This document shows positions 47,075 through 60,540 of a stretch of DNA of 64,000 nucleotides, piece by piece. The first letter of the stretch is position 1, and every line of letters starts with the position of its first letter. The notes beneath the pieces are model-generated. The model searched no databases. It saw nothing but the letters and a program-made list of their open reading frames with translations, and was not told where the DNA came from. The position numbers and the translations under genes were made by a program. The DNA comes from Epiperipatus broadwayi (Eukaryota > Onychophora > Udeonychophora > Euonychophora > Peripatidae): NCBI GenBank assembly GCA_028023455.1, contig JAQFVV010000112.1:2852001-2916000 (forward strand), in the 5' to 3' direction.

Positions 47075-47594
47075 GTTTTAAACAAGTTTTTTTTCTAAAT
47101 TAAAAGACTGTTTAAAAATCTGACAGCACAGTTGAAACTGCAAGAAGCAGCAACAATGATAAAAGCCATTATAAATCTAAAAGTGTACTAAAAGAAAATT
47201 CATTATTTATTAGAGATAAAGCAAAAAGAGTAATTATTTAGTAAAAATAATTTTTAAAATAAGTGATATAATAAAATAGTAGAAAAATATTTTATATTTT
47301 TTAGCTAATTATTTTAAACATCCCTATACAATATTATAAATTATACCATTTATCCCTATACAATATTTTATCAAACATTATTTTTGATGTTTATATTTAT
47401 ATCATCATTGAAATTTTTGTGAAGTCTTTTATGTAGAGTTATTTGTCAACAAAATATGTAAATTCTGGGCAGAAATAATAATGGTGATGATGATGATACT
47501 AATAATTATTATTATAATTTTTCAATAGTCAATATTAATTGATGGTAACAAAATTCCTTCAGAATGACATATTATTTGCTTAGTTCTTTTAGCT

Positions 47595-47690
47595 TCTTAA
47601 TGACACGTTGCCTTGTGTAGATTGGCTAGAGTAAAAGATCCTGGAACATAAGAGCCACTGTTCATGCCCCATTATTTCACAATATTCAAA
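47595..47690 (+). mobile_element. Possible tRNA-derived SINE, decayed
   Basis: TGTGTAGATTGGCTAGAGTA (A-box-like) and CACTGTTCATGCCCCATTAT (B-box-like) with tRNA spacing; ATAAGAGCC between them resembles the 13.9 kb SINE head. Confidence 0.35.
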
Positions 47691-48803
47691 CTTTTTAAGA
47701 AATCCTGTTTAATAAAACTATTTCTTTCTTTCTAATGATACATTTTTAATTGTAAGGATGGAGTCCACCTATTTCATTGTTCATAATCTCTTCTTTCACA
47801 TTCAATATGTATTAGGATTCTCAATTTTTTTTAAAACAAATTAGATCTCATTAACAAACAAATAAGTCTATTTCAATATGAATCATGTACAGTCAAATGA
47901 AAGATCAGGTCTAATACAAAGAAGTAACTACATGTTTTATTTTATTATCTATAGAATTTTCAAAAGAATTTGTCAACACTTCATTTTAGTATCATTTTTT
48001 TAAATGTTTGTGCATGTTTAATGTATTTTATATGCTTTTGTTTAACTGATTATACTTTTTGTTCATTCGTCTGTGAGATCTTATAACTCACTTTTCACCC
48101 ATTTACCAATTTCCAATCAAGTTGAAAGTTGCATACATATGTATGTATTTCTAACGACAATACAATTTTTTAGAGTTAGAAAACAATTTAGTAAAAAAAA
48201 AATAGCAAAAAAATATAAATTTATCATTTTATATCAGATTCAATATTCTTCACAGCATTGCCATCTAGTGGTATTAAATTGTAAGTAAACTTTTTTCATT
48301 CATAATTTCTGGAACTATAAAAACTAAAAAGTAATAAATAAAAAATATAAAAATTAAAATAAAACATGCTTTTATTGACATAAATATGAAATTATATTAA
48401 TGTCAATCTATTTGTCAGATGATTTGCAACAATGTCCAAATTTCTATTTCCAGTGCCAAATTTCAAATGATCTTCAAAAAGATTGGAATTGATACACTTT
48501 TTAAATATAATTAAGCCCACACTTTTTTTTTGTGAAAGCTGAAGAAATTTTTTTTTTTAAATTGTTAGTAAATTTATGCGAATAAGAGCATTTACATTTT
48601 TTTATTTTAATAGTTTATACACTGCACAATTTTTAAAGGTTTCCAAATAGTTATTAAGATTTCCCATAGTTTACCATAATAATCTGATTACAAATGGTGT
48701 TAATATACTGTTTTCTTTAGTCAAGAAGTTAGATCTATTTTTGTTATTCTCTAAAGATTCCTGTCATTTTAGGAAGTCTTTGATCTGGTACCATTTAATT
48801 TTC

Positions 48804-49291
<488 letters not shown>

Positions 49292-49749
49292 TTCAAAGAA
49301 AAGAACTTTATTGATAACCATAGAGTTACATTTGCTATAAGACACTCGTATACATATATTTACATTGCTAGTGAGTAAACCAAGTTTAAGTTGGTATCTG
49401 TGATGTACAAAAAAGAACTTAACTTAGGAGGGAAAGATATTTAAACATTGTTAGGGGGTGAAAATACATATGTATACGTACATTTATGAGTGCTGCTTCT
49501 GTAATCATAGTTCTCCAAAGTCTTGGGTTATCATTGTTCAATTTGCAAAACTTCAACTTTGATGTATATTGCCATGGGTTAGTTTGTTTTCAGTATTTGA
49601 GGTCTGATTTTGTTGTTACTGTCCTTTATATTAATATTATGCAATCAAAGACAACATTCTGTTTTTTTATTTGTAGATAATTGCCACATTTTTTTTTTTT
49701 TTATATATATATTGGTTGAGGGCATAGATTTTGGTTATTGGGAGCCATC

Positions 49750-50022
49750 TTAGAGGTTTGATTGTTGTGTTATCAGTGACCAGGTTGCTGCATAGATGTC
49801 TGGATGTGCAATTTTATTGTCTCTGGCTCGTAGTTTTGCCAGTTTGATATTGAAAGTTGATGGATGTCGCCTTGTGTTGTTACCTAGAGTGAATGTGCAT
49901 CTAGTGCACCAGTATGCATAAAGCATAAAAGTGGCTGCACGGACTGATGGAATAGAGCCTTTGCAATATGAATTAATGATTGTTTGAAGGGTTGTGTTAG
50001 ATTGTCTATATGCTCCTATCAT
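49750..50022 (-). pseudogene. LINE-B C-terminal domain
   Basis: 90 codons: RQSNTTLQTIINSYCKGSIP, then RAATFMLYAYWCTRCTFTLG and RRHPSTFNIKLAKLRARD. This is the region downstream of the zinc knuckle in LINE ORF2 proteins. It overlaps the previous frame by 17 bp in a different phase, showing one frameshift. No catalytic residues are expected here. Confidence 0.6.
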
Positions 50023-50575
50023 AATCGGAAGAGCACACGTCTAGTGCCGGACAAAGATAGAATAGATGTTCCTGTGTTTCTTCAGCCCTGTGGCACAGGG
50101 GACAAAAAGGATCAATATTAGTGTATAGTCTCCGATATCTCAGAAAATATGTCATGGGCAGTGCTTGTAGGTTTAGTCTCAGCAAAAAATCAAAATACTT
50201 TGGCTCCAGTGACCATTTTTTAAACTTACGGAGTAATTGTAGATTATTGATTTTCAGCATTGACAGATTGGTGTCATGGGTTGGATTTGGATGGATTAAT
50301 GAATAAATTTGCCAGTATGAATGCTTGTATATTGTCTGAAGAGATATCTGTGGAGCTGTGGTTTTTATATGATTGATCATTGATGCTAGTTGGTCATAAG
50401 CAGGGGGTGGTCTATCTGTTGGTGTTATTTGAAGTAGGCATTCAAGCATTGGAAAGTGTTTGACTGTGGATGTTATTAAGTTTGTGGCCTTCTGTAGATG
50501 GAAAATATGAATACTATGAAGTCCTAGTCCATTGTGAATAGGTGGTCTGGTAAGTTGTTTTGCAGATATTGACAC
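50006..50575 (-). pseudogene. LINE-B RT thumb and zinc knuckle
   Basis: 189 codons. Pro-rich and Gln/Leu-rich segments lead to LLRKFKKWSLEPKYFDFLLR, then the knuckle C-P-L-C-x8-H-L-F-Y-L-C (C-x2-C-x8-H-x4-C), thought to bind nucleic acid during target priming. The open frame of this length shows that LINE-B decayed less than the RTE copies. Confidence 0.75.
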
Positions 50576-50800
50576 GGTCTTCCTCTGCCACAGAGCTTAT
50601 TACAGAGAGAAGAGATTTTGTTAATAAAACCTTTAGAAAATGTGATAATGGGTGAGTAATAGGTGATTTTGTTATGGCTAGCTGGTTAAATAGCTGGATC
50701 TTGGAGTATATTGAAAGATATGTCTTTGAGGAAAGTAATAATTCGCTCTGTTTCTTCTTTGAGTTTGTTCTGGATCTTGACCCTCATTGCTCTTCCGATC

Positions 50801-50995
50801 TTAAAAGGGAAATCCCAAGAAAGCAGATGGCTTTCCCCCATACATGCCCGTGTACTGCTTTGCATTATAAAGAGACCAAACTGCCGTCTTATTTAGATTG
50901 ACCCTGAGTTTGTGTGTAGCTGCAAATTCTTGTAGTATTGTATGCAAGGCTGGTAGGTGTTTTTTAGATGGGAGGAAGACAGTTATATCATTCAT
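50801..50995 (-). pseudogene. LINE-B RT motif C region
   Basis: Reads (Y)MNDITVFLPSKKHLPALHT then LQEFAATHKLRVNLNKTAVW. The catalytic box, read through from the upstream codon (50988-50997), is Y-M-N-D where active RTs have two aspartates (YADD, YMDD). Asp to Asn needs one base change and would abolish activity. Confidence 0.75.
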
Positions 50996-51105
50996 ATAAG
51001 CGATACATGTTACCTGCTGAGATGTGTTTGGTATTTGGATGCCAATGAATGTTTGCTGGATTTTTATTAATAGAGGGTTGATGTAAAAGGTGAAAAGTAA
51101 AGCAC

Positions 51106-51654
51106 TCAGGGGGATCCTTGTGAGATTGATTGTGTTGGAGTAAAAGATTCAGAATTTTTGCCACTGAGTGTAATATGTATATCCCGATTTAACAACAAGT
51201 TGGTTATAACATATAAAATAGTGCGAGGTATTGCAGTGGCAGCCAACATTTTAATTAATATCTCGATTGCCACAGAATCAAAAGCTGATTCAATGTCTAT
51301 TTGAACTGCAACTGGGCTGTATTTTTTCCAGCCTCGCACTGATCCCAATACAGCTTTGAAAAGAAGTGCTGCCTGTCCTGTAGATGATTGCTTTCTTGCA
51401 AACTGATATGGTGAAATCAATGGGAGCAGATATGATTCAATCCTGTCTTTAATGACTTTCTCAATGATCTTGATGGCTATTGGGCACATGGAGATAGGCC
51501 TAATATTATTAAGGGTGGTTATTGGAGCTGGTTTCTTATTAAATGGTACTATTGCAATTGGATAAAGATTTTCAATGTTGTATATTTTTTGTGAGAGATA
51601 GTTTGCAAGATTACATAATACTTGATTAGTTGTATGGCTAAGGTGTTCGTACAC
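51106..51654 (-). pseudogene. LINE-B RT fingers and palm
   Basis: 182 open codons: SQKIYNIENLYPIAIVPFNK, then NNIRPISMCPIAIKIIEKVI (motif 2), then PYQFARKQSSTGQAALLFKA (motif 3), AVQIDIESAFDSVAIEILIK (motif A with catalytic Asp), and SISQGSP (motif B), where a stop follows. Good preservation for this window. It overlaps the 51549-51878 frame in another phase. Confidence 0.8.
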
Positions 51655-51888
51655 AAATTTTGGTATGCCTGAGGTGCCTGGATGACAGGCATTGGGCAGG
51701 TGGCAAGCTTCAAAGCAAATTCATTAATGGTAAATGGTGTATTTGTTTCAGGTGATCCAAAATAATCGGGGGGTGGGTTGAAGAGTTGATGTGTCTGAAG
51801 ATTCTGTTTGAAATGCTTATAAATAGGTTCAATCATGTTATATGCTGCATGTATAGTTGTTCCAATTTGAAGTGCCATAGGTACTCTA

Positions 51889-53435
<1,547 letters not shown>

Positions 53436-53530
53436 ATGTGTGGTTTGGCACAATAGGTATAGTATCTGACATGGGATTGGGATGTTCCTGGATGAACATC
53501 TTATGAACTTTCCCAAGCAAAAAAGTCGTA
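53436..53530 (+). mobile_element. tRNA-derived SINE head, decayed
   Basis: GTGTGGTTTGGCACAATAGG (A-box side), TATCTGACATGGGATTGGGA and TTCCTGGATGAACATCTTAT (B-box side and 3' flank). The end, ATCTTATGAACTTTCCCAAG, resembles the end of the 13.9 kb SINE (ACTTCTTATGAATCCCTTAG). Confidence 0.5.
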
Positions 53531-53989
53531 TCTTGTTTATTTTGCAAAATAATAAAAAAAGATTAAAAATTAATTACTGTTAAATTGATTATGAATATAA
53601 CCAAATATTTTGTCATTTAAAAAATATTCTTTCTGTTTAAACTATCAAAATAAATAAGTAAATTTTCAAAGTTCAAGTAAGTATGAACAAGAATTCACCA
53701 TAACTTTAAATAAAGTATTTAATAAATGGGAAGTGAATATTAACACTCTCTAGAAGAAAAAAATAGATCTTTTAATATTTTTAATCACTAACATAAAATA
53801 AACAGACTAATCTCTCATACTGCATATGCTTCAGCTACAATTTAGTCGTTAGGTGTGATAGTAGTCTAAACTTCTGTTGACCATATCAGAGTATTAGTCG
53901 ATATTGTTTTATATAAATAAATTCATATGATATGTTTCATTTTAAAAATGTAAATGTATTATTGCTATTCTGATTGATTAACAGGTGGT

Positions 53990-54565
53990 TTGAGCTTCTA
54001 GCATACCTGATGAAGTTAGATTGTAATTGAAATATATATAGTATGGGAGATCAATCTTATCATATAATACTAAATCATCTATGCACTTTACTACTGTTAC
54101 ACAATGCTTTATTTACCACCATCTTTAAACTTTTCAGTTTCAATTGCCTCAGCAATCTTCTTCAGAACTCTTATATCTCCTAATTTGCAGTTTCAATTGC
54201 CCCATCAATCTTCCTTAGAACTCTTATATCTCCTAAGTGGAGATATAAGAGTTCTGTAGTGGAGATATAAGAGTTCTGAAGAAGATTGCTGGGGCAATTG
54301 AAACTGTAAAAGAGGGTGGTAAGTAAAGCATTGTGTAACAGTAGTAAAATGCATGGATGATTTAGTATTATATGATTTACATTTGACAATGCAATAAGAA
54401 AAAGTAATTATTATATTTCTTGAAGAGATCAGTTCTTATTTTATGCTAAATAGCAATTAATGACATTGAACAATATAAATAAATGTTTAGACTTCTAACA
54501 TATTTGATGAGATTATATTGTAGTTGAAATACATGCCATATGAGATATCAGTGTTACTTTAGGTT
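53990..54565. repeat. Hairpin flanked by direct repeats, with ribozyme-like cores
   Basis: The inner hairpin 54053-54376 pairs ATAATACTAAATCATC, ACTACTGTTACACAATGCTT and GGAGATATAAGAGTTCT with their complements. It is flanked by direct repeats of about 65 bp (53993-54057 and 54490-54556), each with TGATGA, then TTGTA(A/G)TTGAAATA. Inside the hairpin a CTGAAGA-AGATTGC-TGGG-GCAATT-GAAAC unit occurs in the right arm (54276-54304), its mirror in the left arm (54137-54165), and a damaged extra copy at 54190-54218. Confidence 0.7.
54276..54306 (+). ncRNA. Hammerhead-like core (right arm of hairpin)
   Basis: CTGAAGA (54276-54282), stem II ATTGC...GCAAT (five perfect pairs with a TGGG loop), then TGAAAC (GAAAC at 54300-54304) and TGT. 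Both core boxes are intact. The triplet after the GAAAC is not a clear NUH site, so cleavage is doubtful. Confidence 0.35.
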
Positions 54566-54599
54566 GGTTGGTGATTAATTGATATTGAAAGATGTAAAT

Positions 54600-55445
54600 C
54601 TAAATTAGAGAGCTATACTTCAGATTAGCATTGAAGAGGATGTATCACAGGGCGAGTCCATATCTCCAAAACATTTTACAGCAGTTTTCCAAAAAATATT
54701 TTGTGGATTAAAATGGAAATCTAGGGAAATAAAAGTAAATGGAGATTATGTAAGTCATCTAGATTTTGCACATGATGTAGTTGTTTTTGCCAATAATGCT
54801 TTAGAGTTTTAGGAAATGTTACAAGAGTTAGAAGATGACAGTAAGAAATTAGGTTTAAAGGTAAATGTTAAAAAGACTAAAGTAATGTTCAATGAATTTT
54901 CTAAATTAGAAAAGAAAATAAAGATTGAGAATAATGAGTTAGAAGAAGTTAACAATTAAAAATACCTTGGTCAGATTATTACTATAAATGAAAACATAAT
55001 GAATGAAATTAAACATAGAATTAAACTTGGTTGGTATTGAAGGGAAATATGCCTATGTGTTTGAAAAGTAAACTTTTTAATAAATGTGTTTTACCAGTTC
55101 TTACTTGTGAATCTGAGACTTGGGCACTAAACAAAAGAGCAATACAGAGACTTGAGACCAAGCAAAGAAATATAGAGAGATACATATCAGAAATAACAAG
55201 AATAGATCCAAATTTCATGGATAAGAGGACAAACAGGTGTTACTGCCATCATTGAAATAAATGGAATTAGGCTAATCATATTGCTAAAAGACCTAAAAAA
55301 AGACCTGAGATGGGTGGATGAAATAAAGAAGCATGTTAGTGTGGTGTGAAAAAGAGAGACTAGAGATTGGAGAAGATAGATTGAAATTGGAGAAACTTTC
55401 ATTTTACAGTGAATCGATAATGGTTGAAAATGATGATGATCACGA
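54600..55445 (+). mobile_element. RTE-type LINE, 5'-truncated copy
   Basis: Starts in the palm (LQISIEEDVSQGESIS, motif B), then VNGDYVSHLDFAHDVVVFAN (motif C, first Asp changed to His), KLGLKVNVKKTKVMF, LEEVN...KYLGQII, then 55031-55255 LKSKLFNKCVLPVLTCESET and ERYISEITRIDPNFMDKRTN, and the terminal block with GAAATTGGAGAAACTTTCAT. An internal deletion after LGW joins to MPMCLKSK. The tail is GAAAATGATGATGATCACGA. Confidence 0.85.
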
Positions 55446-55867
55446 TAATTTCAGTGCAATTATAAATATTACACACATTTATATATGTAAGTATGAGATT
55501 AGCATAGCTTAATATACATGTAATTATGAATTCACTATTTTCATCTGAATAGTATACTAAATTCACTCTGAATATTTCCTAATGTTATCTATTCTCAATC
55601 TTTGATAAACAAAAGTATTATTTGTTTATAGTCTGATGAAGAGTGCTGTGTTCCTCATAATTATATATGTATAATGAAATAAATATTTTCATGGATAAAA
55701 GATGTTTTATAAATCTCTATTTTCAAAAGCAATCATATTTAATAAGTAAATGACATTATTACTATTTTACCCAGTAGAGGGCAAGTGTTATCTTGTTAAA
55801 ATGTCTATACACTGTATTTTATTTTATTAAACATGGTTTCTACCAAAAACATGCTTTATTATATGTA

Positions 55868-56412
55868 TATAATGAATAGAAATGAGGAGATAATATCTAT
55901 TAAATAGAGATAAATCTTTTAACTTTTGATGTTACTCAGAAATTATCAATAACTATTAATTAACAGTTTTGAGACTAAGTAAGTTTTTCTCATAAAGCTA
56001 TAATAGTTCCTTTTTTGGGAATCTTTGAAGTAAAAGTGGTCCAAGGATCTTCTTTCATTTGGAACCCAAGTTCTTATATGGATTTAAACCAGAAAGCTAT
56101 TTTTTTTATAGGTGTGAGAATGTGAAAAAATAGCATCTTTTTTGACCTTCTGTAAATAATATTTTTAACTTCTCCAGAGAGTTGTATATGTGAATTAAAT
56201 GTTTATAGGATTATTATTATAATAATGAATAGAAATGAGGACCCCTTTTACTTCCAAGATTCCCAACAAAAGAATTATTATAGGTTTATGAGAAAAACTT
56301 GCTTAGCCTCATGATTAGTCAATTAGTAGTAAATGATAATTTCTTAGTAACATCAGAAGTTAAAAAGTTTATCTCTATTTAGTGAGTATTATCTCCTCAT
56401 TTCTATTTATTA
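55868..56412. repeat. 545-bp hairpin
   Basis: The left arm (AATAGAAATGAGGAGATAAT, CTTTTAACTTTTGATGTTAC, GTTTTTCTCATAAAGC, CCTTTTTTGGGAATCTT) is inverted at 56229-56412. The AATAGAAATGAGGA phrase also recurs in direct orientation near 56225, inside the loop side. A half copy lies at 6070-6235. Confidence 0.8.
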
Positions 56413-56445
56413 TTATACTAACAATCCTGTAAACATTAATAAGTG

Positions 56446-56446
<1 letters not shown>

Positions 56447-56481
<35 letters not shown>

Positions 56482-56491
56482 TTATATATAT

Positions 56492-56535
<44 letters not shown>
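56447..56535 (+). repeat. (AT)n microsatellite
   Basis: Two AT runs separated by a short CACTTATATATATGTTTAT stretch. Confidence 0.95.
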
Positions 56536-56541
<6 letters not shown>

Positions 56542-56671
56542 CATAGCAATCTGTTGATACTTTTCTATTCTTGTGATGTGACCAAATAATGTGAGCACTG
56601 AAATTGTACAAATACATATATGAAAAGGCATAGTAGCTTTAATATGTGACACTAATTACATCTGACTAAAT

Positions 56672-56703
56672 CTGAAGAAGTATATTTTTAACAATACTAA
56701 AAA
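56672..56703 (+). ncRNA. Hammerhead-like core, decayed
   Basis: CTGAAGA, then AGTAT...ATACT (five perfect pairs), then AAAAA where GAAA is expected. One core base lost. Confidence 0.3.
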
Positions 56704-57000
56704 TATAAATTTCACACAAAAAATATTAAAAAAGACAAGGCATTATGCAATTCCCAAATGTTGCTTTAATACAGATATTTAAGCTTGTCATGAAATTACA
56801 AAATGTTAATTTAAGCAAAATTAGCATGTTTAAATAGTATATCTATATCTGGCATGAAATTATAAAATGCTTAAAATGAAAACAATACCATGTAACAGGA
56901 ATAGTCATGATGAAACAATCATTTGTCCTACTTTATTTTAAGTGAATAAAATTTTGTTCCAAAATGGAGGCTTAAAGTAATTTTATTTTTTTCCAAATGG

Positions 57001-57603
57001 AGACTTACTTAACACATGATTCACATAAAAATGATTGCAACTGGCAACTTGTAATTCAGCAGTATTATAGACTTTCCAACAGTCTGAATAAATTGTCGAT
57101 TCCTCTTTCACATTTTGTTTGATAGATTCCATCAGACTTGCCACTGTTTTATGAATTCTTATGATGAAACACTCATTGGCCTTTCTGAACAAGCCATCAA
57201 ACATCTACTGTTCTAGAAGAATTCACCCAACTTATTTTTTTTCTTTTTGCGCAAAAGGCTCTTGTCAATTTCAACAATTTTGTTAGGGCCTCCAATTTTA
57301 TGTTTTTCTCACCCTATCATTGCAGTGGCACAAACTTCCAGCATATAGTTATTTTAGTTTATTCCAGTTGTCTGCTAAGCCAAGCACTGTTTTTTCCCAT
57401 TCTATCGATGTTAATTTGAGGGCCCAGTTATAAATAAATTGAATCATTAACAGAAATAAAATTCTGGAGTCCTCCAACCACGGTCCTTTATGAAGGCCTA
57501 TTTTATTATTACTTCCTAAAATATTACAATGCCATTACTTGTTTGAAGTGTTGATGTATTTAACTGCATTAATCTCAGTAGTGGATAAACTCCAAATATT
57601 CAT
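57001..57603 (-). pseudogene. Merlin (IS1595/ISXO2-like) transposase, broken
   Basis: The minus strand starts at ATG 57603: MNIWSLSTTEINAVKYINTS, stop, WHCNILGSNNKIGLHKGPWL, EDSRILFLLMIQFIYNWALK, TSIEWEKTVLGLADNWNK. Then frameshifted GGPNKIVEIDKSLLRKKKKN, then 56983-57204 MFDGLFRKANECFIIRIHKT, VASLMESIKQNVKEESTIYS, DCWKVYN. The E-I-D (first catalytic Asp) and Y-S-D-C-W (second Asp) blocks are the mark of the ISXO2-like DDE domain that cuts and pastes the element. The zinc ribbon is largely deleted and there are several stops. It complements the N-terminal fossil at 5472-5615. Confidence 0.8.
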
Positions 57604-58954
57604 TATTTTGTACTATTTTTAAAAAATTGTAGTATTAATCAGAAAATGGAAAAGTAAATCAGCATTGAATAAGAACACATTGAGAAGAACTTGTCCGAAC
57701 AAAATCTGAACAATAAATGAAAGTTAAATTTATCCTGTTATTAGATGAGATTGTGGAGTTTATTTGATGGAATTGCAAGGTTAGGCATTTATCATGGATG
57801 TAAAAAAGTGTAGCATGTTTTCTATATTGCAGGACTAATTACCATAACAAATTGAAGTAATATAAAATCTTCAAAATGACATTATCAAATTTTGCAATAT
57901 TTTATTTATTGCTATATAGATAAACAAATAGAAAATCTCTGCAGATTACATGTTTTGGAATTATCTGTCCTTATTCAACTATATTGTACGAGATCAATAT
58001 CACATCAAACATAAGCACTTTTCTATTTATTCTTTTGATTCATTTGATATCAAAGTTTGAATCTTTAAATAAATATTATTATTTTAATAATGTCAGTTGC
58101 TCCAAGATTAACCATTTCACAAGGCAGAGCTATAGAAAGTCATTTGTTTCCAAAAAAGTTTATACTGTTACACATATAAATTTTTTGGAAAAAATAGATT
58201 TATTTAACTTTTTTTGTGGATATAAGTCTTAGCAAAATGGATGTTATTAAAATAATATCATTAAATTAAAGATTTAAACTTTAATATCAAATGAATTGCA
58301 TTTTAAATAGGAATAAAGTTTCTATATCTGATATGAAAGTGGTTTTTTTTCATAGTTTTTGGATAAGGGCAAATAATTCTGAAACATATGTCTTTCAGAG
58401 ATTGGGTGATTATTTTATCGGTATAGAAAGGGATAAAATATTATAAAATGTATATATGGCACTCTGAAGATTTGATATCATTTTAATCTATATTATTATC
58501 TACAGTGCCACTATTTTGTTTATTACATATATACTAACATGTAATATTTTAGGAGTGATGAACTTTCCAAGTGACATCTATATTAAATTTAATGAACTGT
58601 TTGTAATATCTTTTTCCTTCTGTACTAGATTTAAACATTGATATTATAAGACAATTAATTAAATTGAATGTAGATGGTACTCATATGTGTGAGCATATAT
58701 ATATAGTCTTTTATATTTTTAAATTTAGATAGTGTTATTGATTCATAACTGATATATTAATGCTACATAAATGTTTTAATGTTTACTGTTACATTATTTT
58801 ATGTGTTGAAGTCACCCAATAAATTTAAGGGCTTTTCCATAGCTAATGTAATATCCTAATGTTTATTATCCTGACATGCACTGTAACACCATATCTTTTC
58901 TGTAAACATAAATAAGTGAGATTAGTGTTTAATGTGGCAAATAATTTTCTGTTT
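57604..58954. other. AT-rich spacer without recognised feature
   Basis: The 82-codon ORF at 57984-58232 has no domain. Nothing else recognised. Confidence 0.45.
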
Positions 58955-60540
58955 ATATTACTATGCAATGCAAAAGTTTTGATTCTATGAAAAAACAAGT
59001 ACTTCCTATATCTATTATATATTCTGAATTGCCCAGAATTTTAAATGAAGAAGTGAGCCATGCAATTAATTGCATGAATAAAGGAAAGGCTCCAGATAAT
59101 GATGGAATTATAACTGATAAATTAAAGGAAGCAGGTGAAGAAATATAATTTTTTTTAGCAAAGTTATATATCAAATGTCTAAATGATAAAGATGTACCAA
59201 ATGATTGGAAGAATGCAGTATTAATATTAATATTTAAAAAAAGTGATAAAAAAGATATTAGAATTTATAGATCTATCAGCCTTTTATTAGTTTTATACAA
59301 ATTTTTTACCAAGATAATGCCAACCCATCTACAGAGAACATTGGATTACAAACAACTAAGAGAACAAGCTGGATTTAAAAGTGGTTTTAGTACAATAGAT
59401 CATATCCAGGTATTGAGAGAAATTATAGAAAGGACAAATGAATAAGAGCTGCCATTATGCTTTGGATTTGTAGATTATGAAAAGGCATTTAATTCTATAA
59501 ACATTTCTTCAGTGATTAATGCATTGAATCTTCAAGGTATAATAGATTCAGAATATTGTTATATTTTAAAGAATATTTATAAAAATGCAACAGCAACAAT
59601 TAAATTACATAATGATACTAGGAAAGTCAACATTGAAAAGGGTATAAGACAGGGTGATTCCATATCTTGAAAACTTTTTACAGCAGTGTTGCAAGAAGTA
59701 TTTTGTGGAATAAAATGAGAAGCTAAAGGAGTGAAAGTAAATGGAGATTATTTAAGTCATTTACATTTTACAGATGATGTAGTTGTTTTTGCAAATAATG
59801 CTTTAGAGCTGCAGGAAATGTTGCAGGAGTTATCAGATAAAAGTAGGAAAGTAATACTAAAGATAAATATTAAAAGACTAAAGTAATGTTTAATGGATTT
59901 GCTCAAAATATGAAAATAAAGATTGATTATGATGAGTTAGAAGAAGTTAACAGCTACAAATACTTTGGTCAGATTATTAATATAGATGGAAACATAATGG
60001 ATGAAATTAATCATAAAATTAAACTTGGTTGGAGTGCTTTTGGTAGAAATAACTTGATACTAAAAAAAAATATGCCCATGTGTTTAAAAATGAAGGTTTT
60101 TAATAAATGTGTTTTACCAGTTCTTGCTTATGGATTTGAGACTTGGACACTTAATAGAAGAGCTATACATAGACTTCAGACCACTCAAAGAAGTATGGAG
60201 AGATGCATGTTGGAAGTAACAAGAATAGATCAAAAATGCAATATGTAAATAAGAGAACAAACAAGTGTTACTGACATCATTGAAAAAATTATAAGACTGA
60301 AATGGAGTTGGGCTGGATGTATTTCTAGAAGAGATAATAATATATGGACAATTGAAATCTTAAACTGGACTCCAAGAAATTGTAAAAGATCCAGAAAAGA
60401 CCACATGTGAGATGGATGGATATAATAAAAAGAGTGTAGTGGTGATGTGGAGAAGAGAAGCTAAAGATCAGAGAACATGGACTGAACTTGGAGAGACCTT
60501 TATCCTGCAATTGATTGATAATGGTTAATGATGATGACCT
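58955..60540 (+). mobile_element. RTE-type LINE, RT and 3' end
   Basis: Frames in order: ISIIYSELPRILNEEVSHAI with NKGKAPDNDGI (58963-59148, RT motif 1), then RSISLLLVLYKFFTKI (motif 2), EQAGFKSGFSTIDHI (motif 3), CFGFVDYEKAFNSI (motif A), GIRQGDSIS (motif B), LHFTDDVVVFANNALEL (motif C, both Asp kept), then 59886-60248 IDYDELEEVNSYKYFGQIIN with KMKVFNKCVLPVLAYGFETW and MERCMLEVTRID, and the terminal WAGCISRRDN...LGETFILQLI followed by a GATGATGA tail. Stops and frameshifts divide it. The endonuclease domain is missing. Confidence 0.9.
59886..60248 (+). pseudogene. RTE C-terminal region, 120 open codons
   Basis: Covers the part after the RT thumb: NSYKYFGQIINIDGNIMDEI, IKLGWSAFGRNNLILKKNMP, FNKCVLPVLAYGFETWTLNR and RSMERCMLEVTRIDQKC. 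These blocks are typical of the C-terminal part of animal RTE-like proteins. It ends in an early stop before the conserved WAGH block, which continues in another frame. Confidence 0.8.

Larger units (their letters stand above)
49291..51888 (-). mobile_element. LINE-B: non-LTR retrotransposon inside (TAA)n
   Basis: Minus-strand order: 51549-51878 is a pre-RT region. 51106-51654 contains NIRPISMCPIAIKIIEKVI, QIDIESAFDSVAIEILIKML (RT motif A) and TPTQSISQGSP (motif B). 50801-50995 contains motif C and LRVNLNKTAVW. 50006-50575 ends with zinc knuckle CPLCHRAEETQEHLFYLC. 49750-50022 is a C-terminal domain. The 3' non-coding part ends AATAAAGTTCTTTTCTTTGA directly before (AAT)n. The 5' end is truncated directly after another (AAT)n array. 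The RT fits APE-type LINEs of the I/Jockey/L1 sort, but I cannot fix the clade; a terminal TAA repeat also occurs in I elements, and Dong-type elements target TAA repeats. Confidence 0.85.

Noticed and set aside
55633-55690. CTGATGA near 55633
   Set aside because: No GAAA box follows a pairing segment at normal distance. A related phrase at 7790 also lacks it.
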